A stretch of DNA of 64,000 bases. It comes from Septoria linicola (lineage: Eukaryota; Ascomycota; Dothideomycetes; Mycosphaerellales; Mycosphaerellaceae). Location of the stretch: NCBI GenBank assembly GCA_024114885.1, contig CP099422.1:372001-436000 (forward strand), in the 5' to 3' direction. The notes under the pieces are model-generated. The model saw only the letters and a list, made by a program, of their open reading frames with translations, had not been told where the DNA came from and did not search any database. The translations under genes were made by a program, and so were the position numbers. This document shows positions 45,884 to 56,098 of this stretch, one piece after another; the stretch's first letter is position 1; the number at the start of each line of letters is the position of its first letter.

Positions 45884-47868
45884 ATGGCTTCTTTGGTGGA
45901 AGAAGATGAGCGAGAGGAGGAGTTGGGGTCGCTGACGGCGATATATCCGGAACTGGTGCTGGAGCAGGACTTCACTGCGACTCTCGAGCTTCCTGTAGCA
46001 CCTGCAACGCCGCTGCTTGTTCGATTCGTTCCTGCAAACGACGAAATTACAACGACAACGACATATGCGCTCGCTGCGAGCAAGTCATATGTCGAGCGCG
46101 ATGTACGACTATCTCATCTCCCGCCGCTCGATCTCCATGTCACTTTGCCCAGTGACTACCCTGCGATCGCGCCACCGAAAGTGCGTTTGACATCACAAAA
46201 GGACTGGCTGCCGAAGGAGAAGCTAGAAGAGCTGGAGGCAGAAGCCGCGAAGCTATGGGAAGAGTACGGACAATGTCAGATCCTGTTCGTGTACATCGAC
46301 TACCTTCAGCAAGCAGCTGAGCGCGGCTTCGACCTCAGTGACAGCGCGGAAGGATGTCTTGTGCTGTCCGAAGCGCGCGAAGCTGGGTTGGTGACCTTTG
46401 ACAAGCAGACAAAGCTGGCGACCTTCAACGCAGGGACGTATGACTGTGGTGTCTGTCTGGAGCCGAAGAAGGGCTCAGCATGCTACGAGATGGAGCGATG
46501 CGGTCATGTCTTCTGCAAGCAGTGTCTACAGGACTTCTACAACAACGCAATCAAAGAAGGAGATGTGGCCGTTATGCGGTGTCTGGATCCGAGCTGTGGA
46601 AAAGACAAGAAGAAAAGAGAAAGAGCGAGCGGACGTTACATCCTCGGGAGCTGTTGGCCATGGGCTTAGAAGAGACTGTGGTCAGGCGATACGTCGAGAT
46701 GAAGCGGAAGAAGAAGCTGGAGGCGGACAAGAGTACTGTGTATTGCCCTCGAACGTGGTGCCAAGGTGCTGCGAAGAGCAGCAAGTACCCTGTGATACCA
46801 GCAGATCTGTCCGCTTATGTGGATGCGTTGTCAGAAGCGGAGAGTGATTCAGAACAGGTCAAGAAGGACGACGTGGCTGCCGATGCGCCGAAGAAGGTCA
46901 ACACGACTAACAGTCAGCCTGATCCGACAGATCGGCTGTCTGTCTGTGAGAAGTGCTCATTCGCATTCTGCAAGGTCTGCTACATGGGCTGGCACGGGCC
47001 CTTCGCACGCTGCTATCCTCGAGATCCAAACGAACTCTCAGCGGAAGAGAAAGCGAGCTACGACTACATTCGGATGCACACTTCGCCCTGCCCATATTGC
47101 ACAGCACCGGTGCAAAAGACGATGGGCTGCAACCACATGTCCTGCTTCCAGTGCAGGACACACTTCTGCTACCTTTGCGGATCATGGCTGGACGGCGAGA
47201 ATCCATATCAGCACTTTAACAAAGGCGGATCGCCGTGCTATCAACGGCTGTGGGAGCTGGAAGAAGGTGATGAGGGTCAGGGTCCAGAAGATGGGCGTGG
47301 CTATGCTGGAGGTGCTCGAGGGTGGGAACAGATGGCTATTGAAGCAGCGCGTGCAGCTGAGGAAGAAGAGGCTCAGGCTGCAGCGGCACAATTACAGGCT
47401 GAGGAGGATGCACGCAATGCTCTGCCACCTGCGATGCCAGTGATGCCACCTCACGTCGAGCAAGTCCCGATCATCGTCCAGCTGGCACAACTTGGCATCG
47501 AAGTCGATATCGACGACTTAGAAGACCTGGATATCGATCCTGACCAAATGGCACATGTTCCAGTCCCGGCACCTGCACCTCCACAGCGCGGAGGCAGGCG
47601 ACAGCGCAATCCGTTCCCGCGCGCCCCGGCAAACGGCGCAGCGCAAGCAGTCCGCAATCACGAGCGACGCCGAGGACCCGGCCGTAATCGCCAACGGCAG
47701 CAAGGGCCTGCGGTCAATGTGGGAGATCAGCACCACGAATTAGACGACCAGCAACAGGAACAGTTGCAGAGATTTCTGGAGATGGCGCGTAATGATCAGG
47801 AAGACGGTTGGGATAGTGACGAGTTGGGAGATGATGATCAGGAATTTGTTATTAGAGCTAGACGGTGA
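45884..47868 (+). CDS. RWD-RBR E3 ubiquitin ligase (RNF14/Itt1-like), one-base frameshift
   Basis: The frame from 45884 encodes an RWD domain (ELGSLTAIYPELVLEQDF, LPSDYPAIAPPKVRL) and RING1 (CGVCLEPKKGSACYEMERCG, HVFCKQC). It is lost after CLDPSCGKDKKK near 46,610. One base back, the other frame carries on with ERTLHPRELLAMGLEE, the IBR (YCPRTWCQGAA, CEKCSFAFCKVC) and RING2 (CPYCTAPVQKTMGCNHMSC, with the GGC/MGC-type catalytic cysteine). The break sits in an A-rich run, and one extra A would restore a single frame. No intron fits. Either a sequencing error, a real lesion or -1 frameshifting. The C-terminus is disordered and acidic. Confidence 0.8.
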
Positions 47869-49332
47869 GGTGGCCTGTATGACTACTACTTCTCGCCCTC
47901 CTGATTTTCCGAAATGTCACAATACTCGTATTCATCTCTGATGGAACCATCACGTCGTGGTCGTCTCGCCAACCCACAAATGCTAATGCTCAATGCTGAT
48001 GATCGTATGACAGGACTTGCATGTCTTGTTCAAGTGAAATCGAGCTGCACGATCAGTCCACATCCGTCCCGAGGATCAGGCATTGCTTTTGTAGAAAGCT
48101 GATCACGTCCAAGTGGATCCTGCCTGCAACCAACTGCCTAGGTTTTCGAAGTCTTTCCAACGTCATGTGTTCCGCTCAAAGTGTGAATGACAATTTCTGG
48201 TGCGTTGCGAGCACAGTGCTGTGGTGTTAGATGCAGTGACGGAGATGGACGATCTTGGCTATGAACCTTTCTTCTGTGAGATGGCGTCTCACCTGTCATA
48301 CTCGGCGGGAGATGTGAATAGTCCTTGATCAGACAACGCTCTCGAAGTATGAATGACAGGCTGGATCGGAGCGTGTATGAGCGTGGCGGCGTGGTGCGAT
48401 GGGTTAGGTCAGAGATGCTTGAGTAGACTATAATCTCTGGTTTTCGAATTGCGAGTGGCGTTCAGCGATGATTTGTCTCGAGGTGAGTGGTGAGCTTGAT
48501 TGAACAGTGAGGGAGGCATGGCGGTGTGGTGCTTGCTGAATTGTGAGGGATCTGCTTCATGGCTCGAGATAGCTCTGATCGTCCATGTGCTCTAGACTAA
48601 CACGTCCATCAACCACTGCCGTTCATCGGACATTCAACGAATGAGACACACAGCATCATTGTGATCACCACCCAACAGCAGCTACCGACCAGCAAGACTT
48701 CCGACCGACCGTATCGTACGCAGGCTACTTCCAATCATCGCAAGCACAGTGGCTCCCAGTCAATCCAAGATCATTGAAGGCTGCGCAATTGCCATTGCCT
48801 ATCGCAGCGGCGTTACTGGCGGCATCACTCAAACTCCCAGAAAAGCGTTGCAACCTTGATGCGAGCACCGAGCACAGAAATGAACCAAGCGTGATGACTG
48901 CGAAGCTTGTGATGCTCAGAGCTGAAATGAAAAGACTGCGGATGTGTGGCACTTCAGCTTGCGGCAACAGAGAAAAGTGAAAAGCGGCTTCATTCACACA
49001 TTGCATTCCTTGACATTACTCAGTATGTCATTACATCATTGGCAGTATCCAGCTGTCATCTAAAGGAGTGCCTTCTGTAGTCATTTGGTTTCGTCAGATC
49101 GTCTGATCATGTCATGTCCACCGCAGAAATGCAGATTTTTCGCAGAAAGCGAGAGTCCATGCTCCGTCTCTGCCCCGTTGATGCACCGTTGTTCCTCATG
49201 CTTTAGCGAAATGGCTTCAGCTTCACATCATTCCCTTCACTCGTTCGTCCTGTCGTCCGTTCTATCCCGAGGCTCACGAAGAGCCAAGCATAGATGTTTG
49301 CACGTCCTCCGCTGCAGGGAGGTTGTGGCCAT
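47869..49332. other. Intergenic, no gene seen
   Basis: About 1.5 kb. The frames at 47914-48230 and 48725-49006 show no domain or splice support. It may contain the RBR 3'UTR and that of the repeat-protein gene. Confidence 0.35.
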
Positions 49333-50734
49333 CTAGTAGTGCTGTGCTGGTGGCTGGTAGCCGCATGGCTGGGTGTAGGTCTTCGTCTCGTACTGATTTT
49401 GCGTTAGTAGAAGAAGGTTTGGGGGATGAGGTGCTCCAAGCAACGCCATGTGGCTAGCACTTGGCGAAGGAGCAGGAAAGGTCTCGGCATACCTTGGTCT
49501 ATCGGAAGGTTAGCATATGAGGTTTAGCAGGTTGTGAGAGCTCGAAAGGAGCCGTAATAGGCCTCTCACGAATGGGATGTACTTACGGTGTACTTTGGCT
49601 CGTACTTAGTCTCGTACTAATGAAGGTCAGTAGCTGATCAGAGTAGTTATGGGGTCGACTAGGAAGGGAAAGCTGTTCAAAGAACGAGTGCGTCGAGCAG
49701 AGCTCTAGAGACGCAGACCGGTACCGGCGCGCCATCGAGATCATGCAGCACACAAACATCAGAGATGATAAAGCATAGCTCGAATGACTGACCTTAGTCT
49801 CGTACTTCGTCTATTGGCTTGATTAGCAGGGCTTGACAAATGTCTGTGCAACGAGGAGTACATACGACGTATTTCGTGTCGTATTTAGTTTCTCGAGGAT
49901 AGTTAGCAATCACGCCATTGTAGAGCAGGACTGAGGTCCTTACCGTATTTGGTTTCTAGGAAGCAGTTAGCACGGAAGCGTTTGTGGAGTAGCATTGAGT
50001 GACTTACTGTAGTCCGTCTTCGTGTCTTCGGCAAACGTTAGCGATCACAAGCTTACTTATCATGCTACCTAAACGTACCGGTCTTGGTCTTGTAGTCTGC
50101 AGCTTGCATTAGTACAGAGCGTCTTGCGATGTTGAGAGATTGCACTTACCAGTCTTGTAGACAGTTGTTGGCTTGTATTCGGTCTTGTAGACAGTGGTGG
50201 GCTTGTACTCGGTCTTATAGACTGTGGTGGGCTTGTACTCGGTCTTGTAGACTGTGGTGGGCTTGTATTCCGTCTTGTAGACAGTCTCGTCTGAGGAAGC
50301 GTGAGTGAGGATCGTCGCATGTTGTAGGCCAATACTTACGCTTTGTCTTGTACTCAGTCTTGTAGACAGTGGTGGGCTTGTAGACCGTCTTTCGTGGGCA
50401 TTAGCATTGATCGTCGAGGCAGGAGCAGGAACACCTTACCTTGTAATCGGTCTTGTACTTCGTCTCGTACTTGGTCTTGTACTCTGTCTTTGGGTGCTCG
50501 TATTGCTCTGCTGACGGTTGGTGATCGCATCTCCACAGCCTTGCAGCTTTCACATACTTTTGTAGACAGTCTTGTAGACCACCTTCTCCTTGGTGATAGT
50601 CTATCATGATATCAGCCCAACCCTCTGCTTCCAGTCTACTCTTGTCCCACCTTTGGCCTGCATTGGCCGTAGTTGTTTGGGATGGCGTTGGCAGCAACCA
50701 GGCCGACGAGGGCGAGGACGGAGAAGAACTTCAT
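49333..50734 (-). CDS. Secreted Tyr/Lys/Thr tandem-repeat protein built from about 13 tiny exons
   Basis: Reading splice signals on the minus strand gives exons 50734-50651, 50600-50558, 50510-50440, 50388-50340, 50290-50150, 50096-50079, 50025-50008, 49955-49944, 49891-49866, 49810-49793, 49616-49587, 49498-49493 and 49392-49333: 576 nt, 191 aa, always in phase. A signal peptide (MKFFSVLALVGLVAANA) precedes a short Cys-containing segment. About 125 residues made of YKT, YET, TKY and EYKPTTV units follow, with four decapeptides TVYKTEYKPT in exon 5. The end is TQPCGYQPPAQHY. Every exon but the first encodes repeat units; exons of 6, 12 and 18 nt occur. No Kex2 (KR) sites and no known domain. 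Probably an extracellular structural or adhesive protein. The individual smallest exons are the least certain. Confidence 0.72.
50161..50290 (-). repeat. 30-bp in-frame tandem repeat, about four copies
   Basis: Within exon 5 of the repeat-protein gene, a 30-bp unit encoding TVYKTEYKPT recurs four times with a few synonymous differences (for example TAC/TAT, GAG/GAA). The homogeneity suggests recent expansion by slippage or unequal crossing-over. Confidence 0.88.
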
Positions 50735-50870
50735 ATTGGCTGTTGAGTGAGGATGGTTGTTGGAGCGAAGGGCGATGTGAGCGGGAGGTGTATTGAGAGG
50801 CTGTGTGATCACGGGGCAGGGGAACGAATGCTGCTGCTGTATCGGAACGAGGAATAGTGTCTCCTACGAT

Positions 50871-50878
50871 ATTATATA
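50871..50878 (-). promoter_or_regulatory. TATA element of the repeat-protein gene
   Basis: TATATAAT on the minus strand, 137 bp upstream of the ATG at 50734. It is a clear TATA box in a sensible position, as often seen in highly regulated secreted-protein genes. Confidence 0.5.
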
Positions 50879-53614
50879 CCTTCTCGACGTCGACCGCGCG
50901 TGAGCTGTTCCCCCAGGCTCTAGCTTCTAGATCATGGTGCCATCGACCAGCCGCTCGTCGCGATGGATCACGCCCCATGCGTTGGACGTCCGTCTATCCA
51001 AGCGACGGATCGCGAGGATCGCCGTTCAGCTCTCGCGATGTCCATCGCGAAGATGGCATGCATACACGACTTGGCAGATTGTCCCATTTGGAGGTGAAGT
51101 TGATTTTGGGCAAGCGGAAGCAATGCAGTGTGTAGCTTTGCTCGTATTCGAAGAGCCATGAGGATCGATATGCTGGTCGCTCGAGTTCTGGTTGGACGAT
51201 GCTATACAGGCGCCTTTGTCAGGCGTCGGCTAGTTCGAAGCCGAACTGCAAGCTAGTGTGCTTCTTGGAACACGGAGCCTCCGGTAAGGCAGGCAAGTAA
51301 CTGCCATCTTTGCCCGTTGTCGCGATAGTAGAGTTCATGGTAGGAAGGCGGTCGGCTCCTCTGACTCGATTCCTGCACTTGGGCTAGACGCTTCTGCCGC
51401 GAAGCGCCCCGAAGCGAAGATGGTTGGGAAGCACACTACGCTTGACCATATCACCGTCTGCACGTCAGCATGAACGCAAAATCTTGAAGCTCAAGATCTC
51501 CAACCCTGCGGCTGTATGCACTGGCTTCTGGAAGGTTTATTGAAACTGGCCGCGGAGTCGATGTCGTTCGTGCAGCCTGAGGTTGTGGCGATGCTAGTGT
51601 GCAGAAGGGCCTTGGCAGGACAGCTCGAGAAGAGCTGTGGTGGTGGGCGGTGGGGTAGTTGTACCATTTGGGAGTTTTGAAAAGTCAATGCTTCGAAGGA
51701 TGATCGAGGAATGTGTCCGATTGGCCACACGTGGCAGCCCAAGCTCCGTCCTCAGAATAGGCATGCGGACCAAGACTGCTAACTGTTCCTCTGAGCGAGG
51801 TGCCTCTTCTTCGCTGGCAGTTGTCAAATTGCCTATGCAGGAGGTACAGCAGTTGCAAGTCTGCTGCCACCGCTTACATTAGATTGAAGCTGTGATCGCA
51901 ATTGTTGATGTGACTCGAGCGACCGCTTCCGTTGTGAGTTTAGGCCTCTGCCTTGCAATAGTGATGATGACTGATGCTTTGCTTCCTGCGACGCCCGCCA
52001 AGATACATGGCTGCCGTAAAACAATATTGTAACGCCACAACCATGTGTTCTGAGACGCGGATCAACGTCTGTGGCGGGACTTTCTGGCTACCGCGACAGC
52101 GCCTGTCAGTATCCGAGTACCGCCTCTTTGGGAGCCGATCGTCCAACTTTTGACTGCTCTCAGCTGATTCTCGATCCCAATGCGGTGCTCTGCCATCATG
52201 GAGGCGAGCCATTCTGTCGAACGATTGGCCAAGTGCTCTGCCGTGGTGAGACATGACACGCTTGACACGTCTGACGCGAGCGCATCGCCAGAAAATGTCT
52301 CGGTCTCCTAGAGCTTGATCGGGACCAAGAGCAAATGCCGTCCGCTTCCGCATTTCCAAGCCTACACGTTCCGGCTGCAGACAACAATATCATGCTTTGC
52401 TCAACCGCAATTGCTTTTCCTGTGCCGTGTAGGACCGACTATACTCCACACACACAGCGAGGCTGACTCTGCGATACTTGGAATGAGAATTGATGTGTCC
52501 AGGTTCCACAGCAGCAACCCCAGGTCGCCTATTGCTCCCGCATGATTTTCTGCTCGTGCCTTGTGAGATCCCTGGAGGTGGCTGCTTTCTGTCAAGCACT
52601 GACATAACGCAAACTAGGAACTGGCTCCAACCTGTAATAAGCGAGTGCGGAGAGCTGCAGGATACTATACGACTCTTGGCGTTCCAAATATGGAATGGGC
52701 TTGTGAGCTGCATATCTCGAGTGTGATGCATGCACCATTGAGCAGATCTAGAGGCAAGCAGCGCTCACAATTACTCGACATGAGATGTACACGTTGCATA
52801 TGAGCACATTGACCTCTATTGCAGAGATCAGCGCAGTGCTACTTGCGGCACTTGAATCGGGAGCTGCCGTGCAGAAAACACGGCAGAGCTCGCGTCCGCG
52901 TCGAGGATCTCGCAGCAGCTGTCTCGCTGCAGGTTTGCATTTCTCCGGCCCAGATGGCCGACTATGCCGCACGTATACATTGCGGCATACCGTGCTGGAT
53001 ATGGGTAAGCGTATGCGGCCTGACTCTGCGGCACTGGAGTAGTGCCTGCCACTCAAAAGTCTGTTCGCTGTGCGGGGTTCCTCCTACTTCCTAAAGCGAT
53101 GTTTCAAAATCCACCTCACTTGGCACAATCACGATGGGTGAAACATCCCGGAGGCATAATCTATGGCGCATTTGAGTTCTGCTGCTGGTGGTGCCATAGG
53201 ATGATCGAGGAGCGTTGCTGCAGTATTGATGTTTGGTGCATATCGAGCCTACGACTTCTACCACTGGCTGTCAGATGAGCCAACGGAGAGACTTGCCGTT
53301 GCTTGCTTTTGGAGCCTTACTGAAGACCGCCAGAATGGATCTCACATGGGCTAGACCGCTGTGCCGGCTACCATGCGCGAACGCACGATCAGCAGCTGCA
53401 TGTCTCACTTGCTCGCGTTCCTTGACGGGCATTCTCAATTCAGCCAACTGGCCAGCGCTCATACAACGTGGTCAACGTGATCATCTTTCGATCGATTGTG
53501 CCAGCATTCAGCCCAGCCATAGAATGTCCCGGCGCTCACGCGGCGAGTACCTTCGTGTTGTATCTTGCCCACGACTCTCTCACCGGTTCACCTCACTGCC
53601 GCTACCAATGGCCG
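50879..53614. other. Long intergenic region, no gene seen
   Basis: About 2.7 kb. Many short frames exist on both strands (for example 51594-51870, 52748-53094), but most lack an ATG, overlap each other and show no domain. No repeat or RNA gene was recognised. It is the longest apparently gene-free stretch in the window. Confidence 0.35.
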
Positions 53615-55519
53615 CTACCTTCCGAAGCTGAACCAGCCTTTCTTTTGCGGCTGTTGCACATTCTCCTGCTGGGTTCCATTCACAACCGGTGCCTTTTCTG
53701 CCACAGCAGCCTCCGCGCTCCTGCCGGGATAGTCGATGTAATTGAAGGCAACGTCCAGGAACAGAGGCTTCACCGGTACTGGCTCAACCTTTGGCGGGTA
53801 GGCTACCAAGTTTGTCAAATCGACCTGAGTGCCAGGCGTGGGGTAGTCATTAAGCCGCTGAACGACAGGTGCGGCAGAAGTCATGTTCTTCTGAGCAGCA
53901 ATAGCGGCATTCGCCTCTAGAGTCTGCATCTCAACAATTGCATGCATGCGGGAAGCCAGAGAGCTAACGTGAGCTTTCAGCTGCGTGGCTTCGGACGACT
54001 GGACATCCAGCGTCGGTGGCGTATTGCTACCGTGTGCTCCAGACGCTGCAACTGGACTGGCGACCAGATCTTGAGCTCTCTTCAGTAGAGCCAGAGCATT
54101 GAGATGATTGTCCAGTAACGAGTGAGAGTAGGAAATGTTGAGACACTTCAAGGCACGGAAGTAATTCGCCTTGCCGTCTAGCTCGGCAACAAAACTCTCG
54201 TCTCGCATGGCGCCACGCAGCTCTTTGATCGAATTGATGCTCTGGATGATGGCATCGTACAGAACAATTCGCTCCCGAAGTCGAGCAAGCTGTCGGCCTC
54301 GTGGCTCTTCCTTGTCCGGACTCTCTGCGCCATCCTTGCGTGCGCGCTTTGGCTTTCTTTGCGCTTGCGCGCTGAACAGCATGCCGTCGTCTTGTCCTAT
54401 CAGAATTCGGTATCGGCCTACTCGCCAAGACACGAGATCGTAATTGACCGACAGACTGGTCACTCGCAGGTCCTGCATTCGAGAGTCACTCTCGTCTATA
54501 CGTTCCTTCTCTAATTCGTCAATTGCTCGCTTTGTCGCATCTGCGGCATCCTGTGATGCGGTGAGGACATCGTCGTAAGCCGTGGCCTGATCGCGTGATG
54601 AAGCATTGGGAGTCGAAGACAAATATGCGCGCAATCGTGATTCAGCCACTGTCACATTTGCCAAAGCCTGCCCAATTGAAGCGTCCACGATGTTGGCTTT
54701 GCGGCCTCTCCACGAGACACTATTTGGGATTTCCTGAGGTGCGGACTGGCTCGCATCTTCCGACTTGGGCACGGGCTTGTCTCTCAGTGCATATGGGTCG
54801 AGCTTCTCGACTGCAGAGACAAGATCTTGGTCATCTTTAGGAAAGTAACGCTTTGCGACAGTCGGGATGGCTATCGTCCGTGAAAGACGAGCTTGGTATG
54901 CTGCGTATCGTATCGTCGGGTCCACGGTGTCTGCGAGGATGGTCCTGTATACATCCTTCTTCTCTCTTTCGAGGAGCGCAGCATAAACTACTCGTGCCTC
55001 GGAATATCGCTGTAGGCACGATTGCCAACCTTTCTGGCTCTCCTCATCCGACTTCTGACCACCAGACTGCCGCTCAAACTCCTCAGATCCAGACAGGGTA
55101 GCCAAATAGGCTCGCGCCTCAAGAATGTCCTGTTCATTGGCCTTGGAAGCACTGTTCTTGAGTACATCCACAAGTTCACGAGCAACCCGCGCAGCTTTAC
55201 TCAGCCGCGATATCAGATGGCTTCTCGTCGCGCCAGTAATGCCTCTTCCGCTGACATCGTCTGTATGTGACGTTTTGATATGCATAGCATGTGCCCACGC
55301 TCGCTCTGAAGTGAGCAGCAAGAGCTGCGCAAACTCCACACTGCTGCCGACATCCTCTGCAGTCACTGGCTTGACCGCAAACTTCTCTCTCTTGTTCGTG
55401 GTGCGCCCAAGTCTTCTTCGCGCGGCAAGAATCTGCCTCGAGAGCTGTGCGCGGTATGTATTGTAATCGCCGATGAGTAGTGCCTCACGGTGGCTGGCGA
55501 CGAACTGCGTGACATTCAT
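53615..55519 (-). CDS. SRP68: Signal recognition particle subunit Srp68
   Basis: 634 aa, single exon, ATG at 55519. The RNA-binding N-terminal region is recognisable (LLIGDYNTYRAQLSRQILAA, RRRLGRTTNKREKF, ERAWAHAMHIK). A long helical region then binds Srp72 (YRILIGQDDGMLF, RLRERIVLYDAIIQSINSIK). The Pro-rich C-terminus ends KKGWFSFGR. Srp68 binds 7S RNA in the cytosolic particle that targets secretory proteins to the ER. Confidence 0.92.
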   Translation of the reverse strand: MNVTQFVASHREALLIGDYNTYRAQLSRQILAARRRLGRTTNKREKFAVKPVTAEDVGSSVEFAQLLLLTSERAWAHAMHIKTSHTDDVSGRGITGATRSHLISRLSKAARVARELVDVLKNSASKANEQDILEARAYLATLSGSEEFERQSGGQKSDEESQKGWQSCLQRYSEARVVYAALLEREKKDVYRTILADTVDPTIRYAAYQARLSRTIAIPTVAKRYFPKDDQDLVSAVEKLDPYALRDKPVPKSEDASQSAPQEIPNSVSWRGRKANIVDASIGQALANVTVAESRLRAYLSSTPNASSRDQATAYDDVLTASQDAADATKRAIDELEKERIDESDSRMQDLRVTSLSVNYDLVSWRVGRYRILIGQDDGMLFSAQAQRKPKRARKDGAESPDKEEPRGRQLARLRERIVLYDAIIQSINSIKELRGAMRDESFVAELDGKANYFRALKCLNISYSHSLLDNHLNALALLKRAQDLVASPVAASGAHGSNTPPTLDVQSSEATQLKAHVSSLASRMHAIVEMQTLEANAAIAAQKNMTSAAPVVQRLNDYPTPGTQVDLTNLVAYPPKVEPVPVKPLFLDVAFNYIDYPGRSAEAAVAEKAPVVNGTQQENVQQPQKKGWFSFGR

Positions 55520-55810
55520 GGCGGTAGTGTGGAGGGTAGAGAGGACTAGTCGTTCATGTTCAGAGGCCAGATATCGGACATTCGGCGGGGCACCGAGAAT
55601 GGTGCCAAGACATACTTACATAATACCCTCCGCCTCGCTCTTACGTCGACTTCCTTCGTCAACATCCGCTCAGCAAGCAACTCTGCACATCTGACACCCT
55701 TCCAGCCACCTCTGGGCATGGTATGAGGACGCGACACTGTCACTCGAACTGCAACGTCGCCGCCATAGTCAATGCATGGCGAAGGACCTAGATGGTCATT
55801 CCCTCTCGAC

Positions 55811-56086
55811 TTACGCCGCCTCTCTTGGATTTGTTCCACGAGCCCTTCCATCAACGGCTCCTGTTCGGAACCCGGATTCCCATTGCAGCAGTGCTGATCG
55901 TGTGCCCGCCACTACTCGGGCTTCCAGCTTGATGGGCACGATGTGAGCCTCAACATGCAGGCAGCGGTCTCTTGTTAGCCATGGGTCTCTTTCCAGAGAC
56001 TTGACTAGAAGAGCCCGCTGCTTGAGCTTCCAATGTCGCGTGAAGAGATTGATCTCTCTGTATGCAACCTCAGAAAGTACCGACAA
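55811..56086 (-). pseudogene. Orphan C-terminal copy of the unknown paralog family
   Basis: In the same frame as the gene upstream (56309-57517) and just past its TGA, this 91-codon frame repeats the family's C-terminal motif (DRCLHVEAHIVP, compared with DKRLFVEAHVMP and DTRVYVEAHIMP in the two larger copies). It has no ATG start. It looks like a partial tandem duplication or an exon of the neighbouring gene. Confidence 0.45.
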
Positions 56087-56098
56087 GACCTCTGCTCA

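Noticed and set aside
49333..50734. RiPP (dikaritin/ustiloxin-type) precursor for the repeat protein
   Set aside because: The repeats lack dibasic Kex2 cleavage sites, and no DUF3328, tyrosinase or peptidase gene is next to it.
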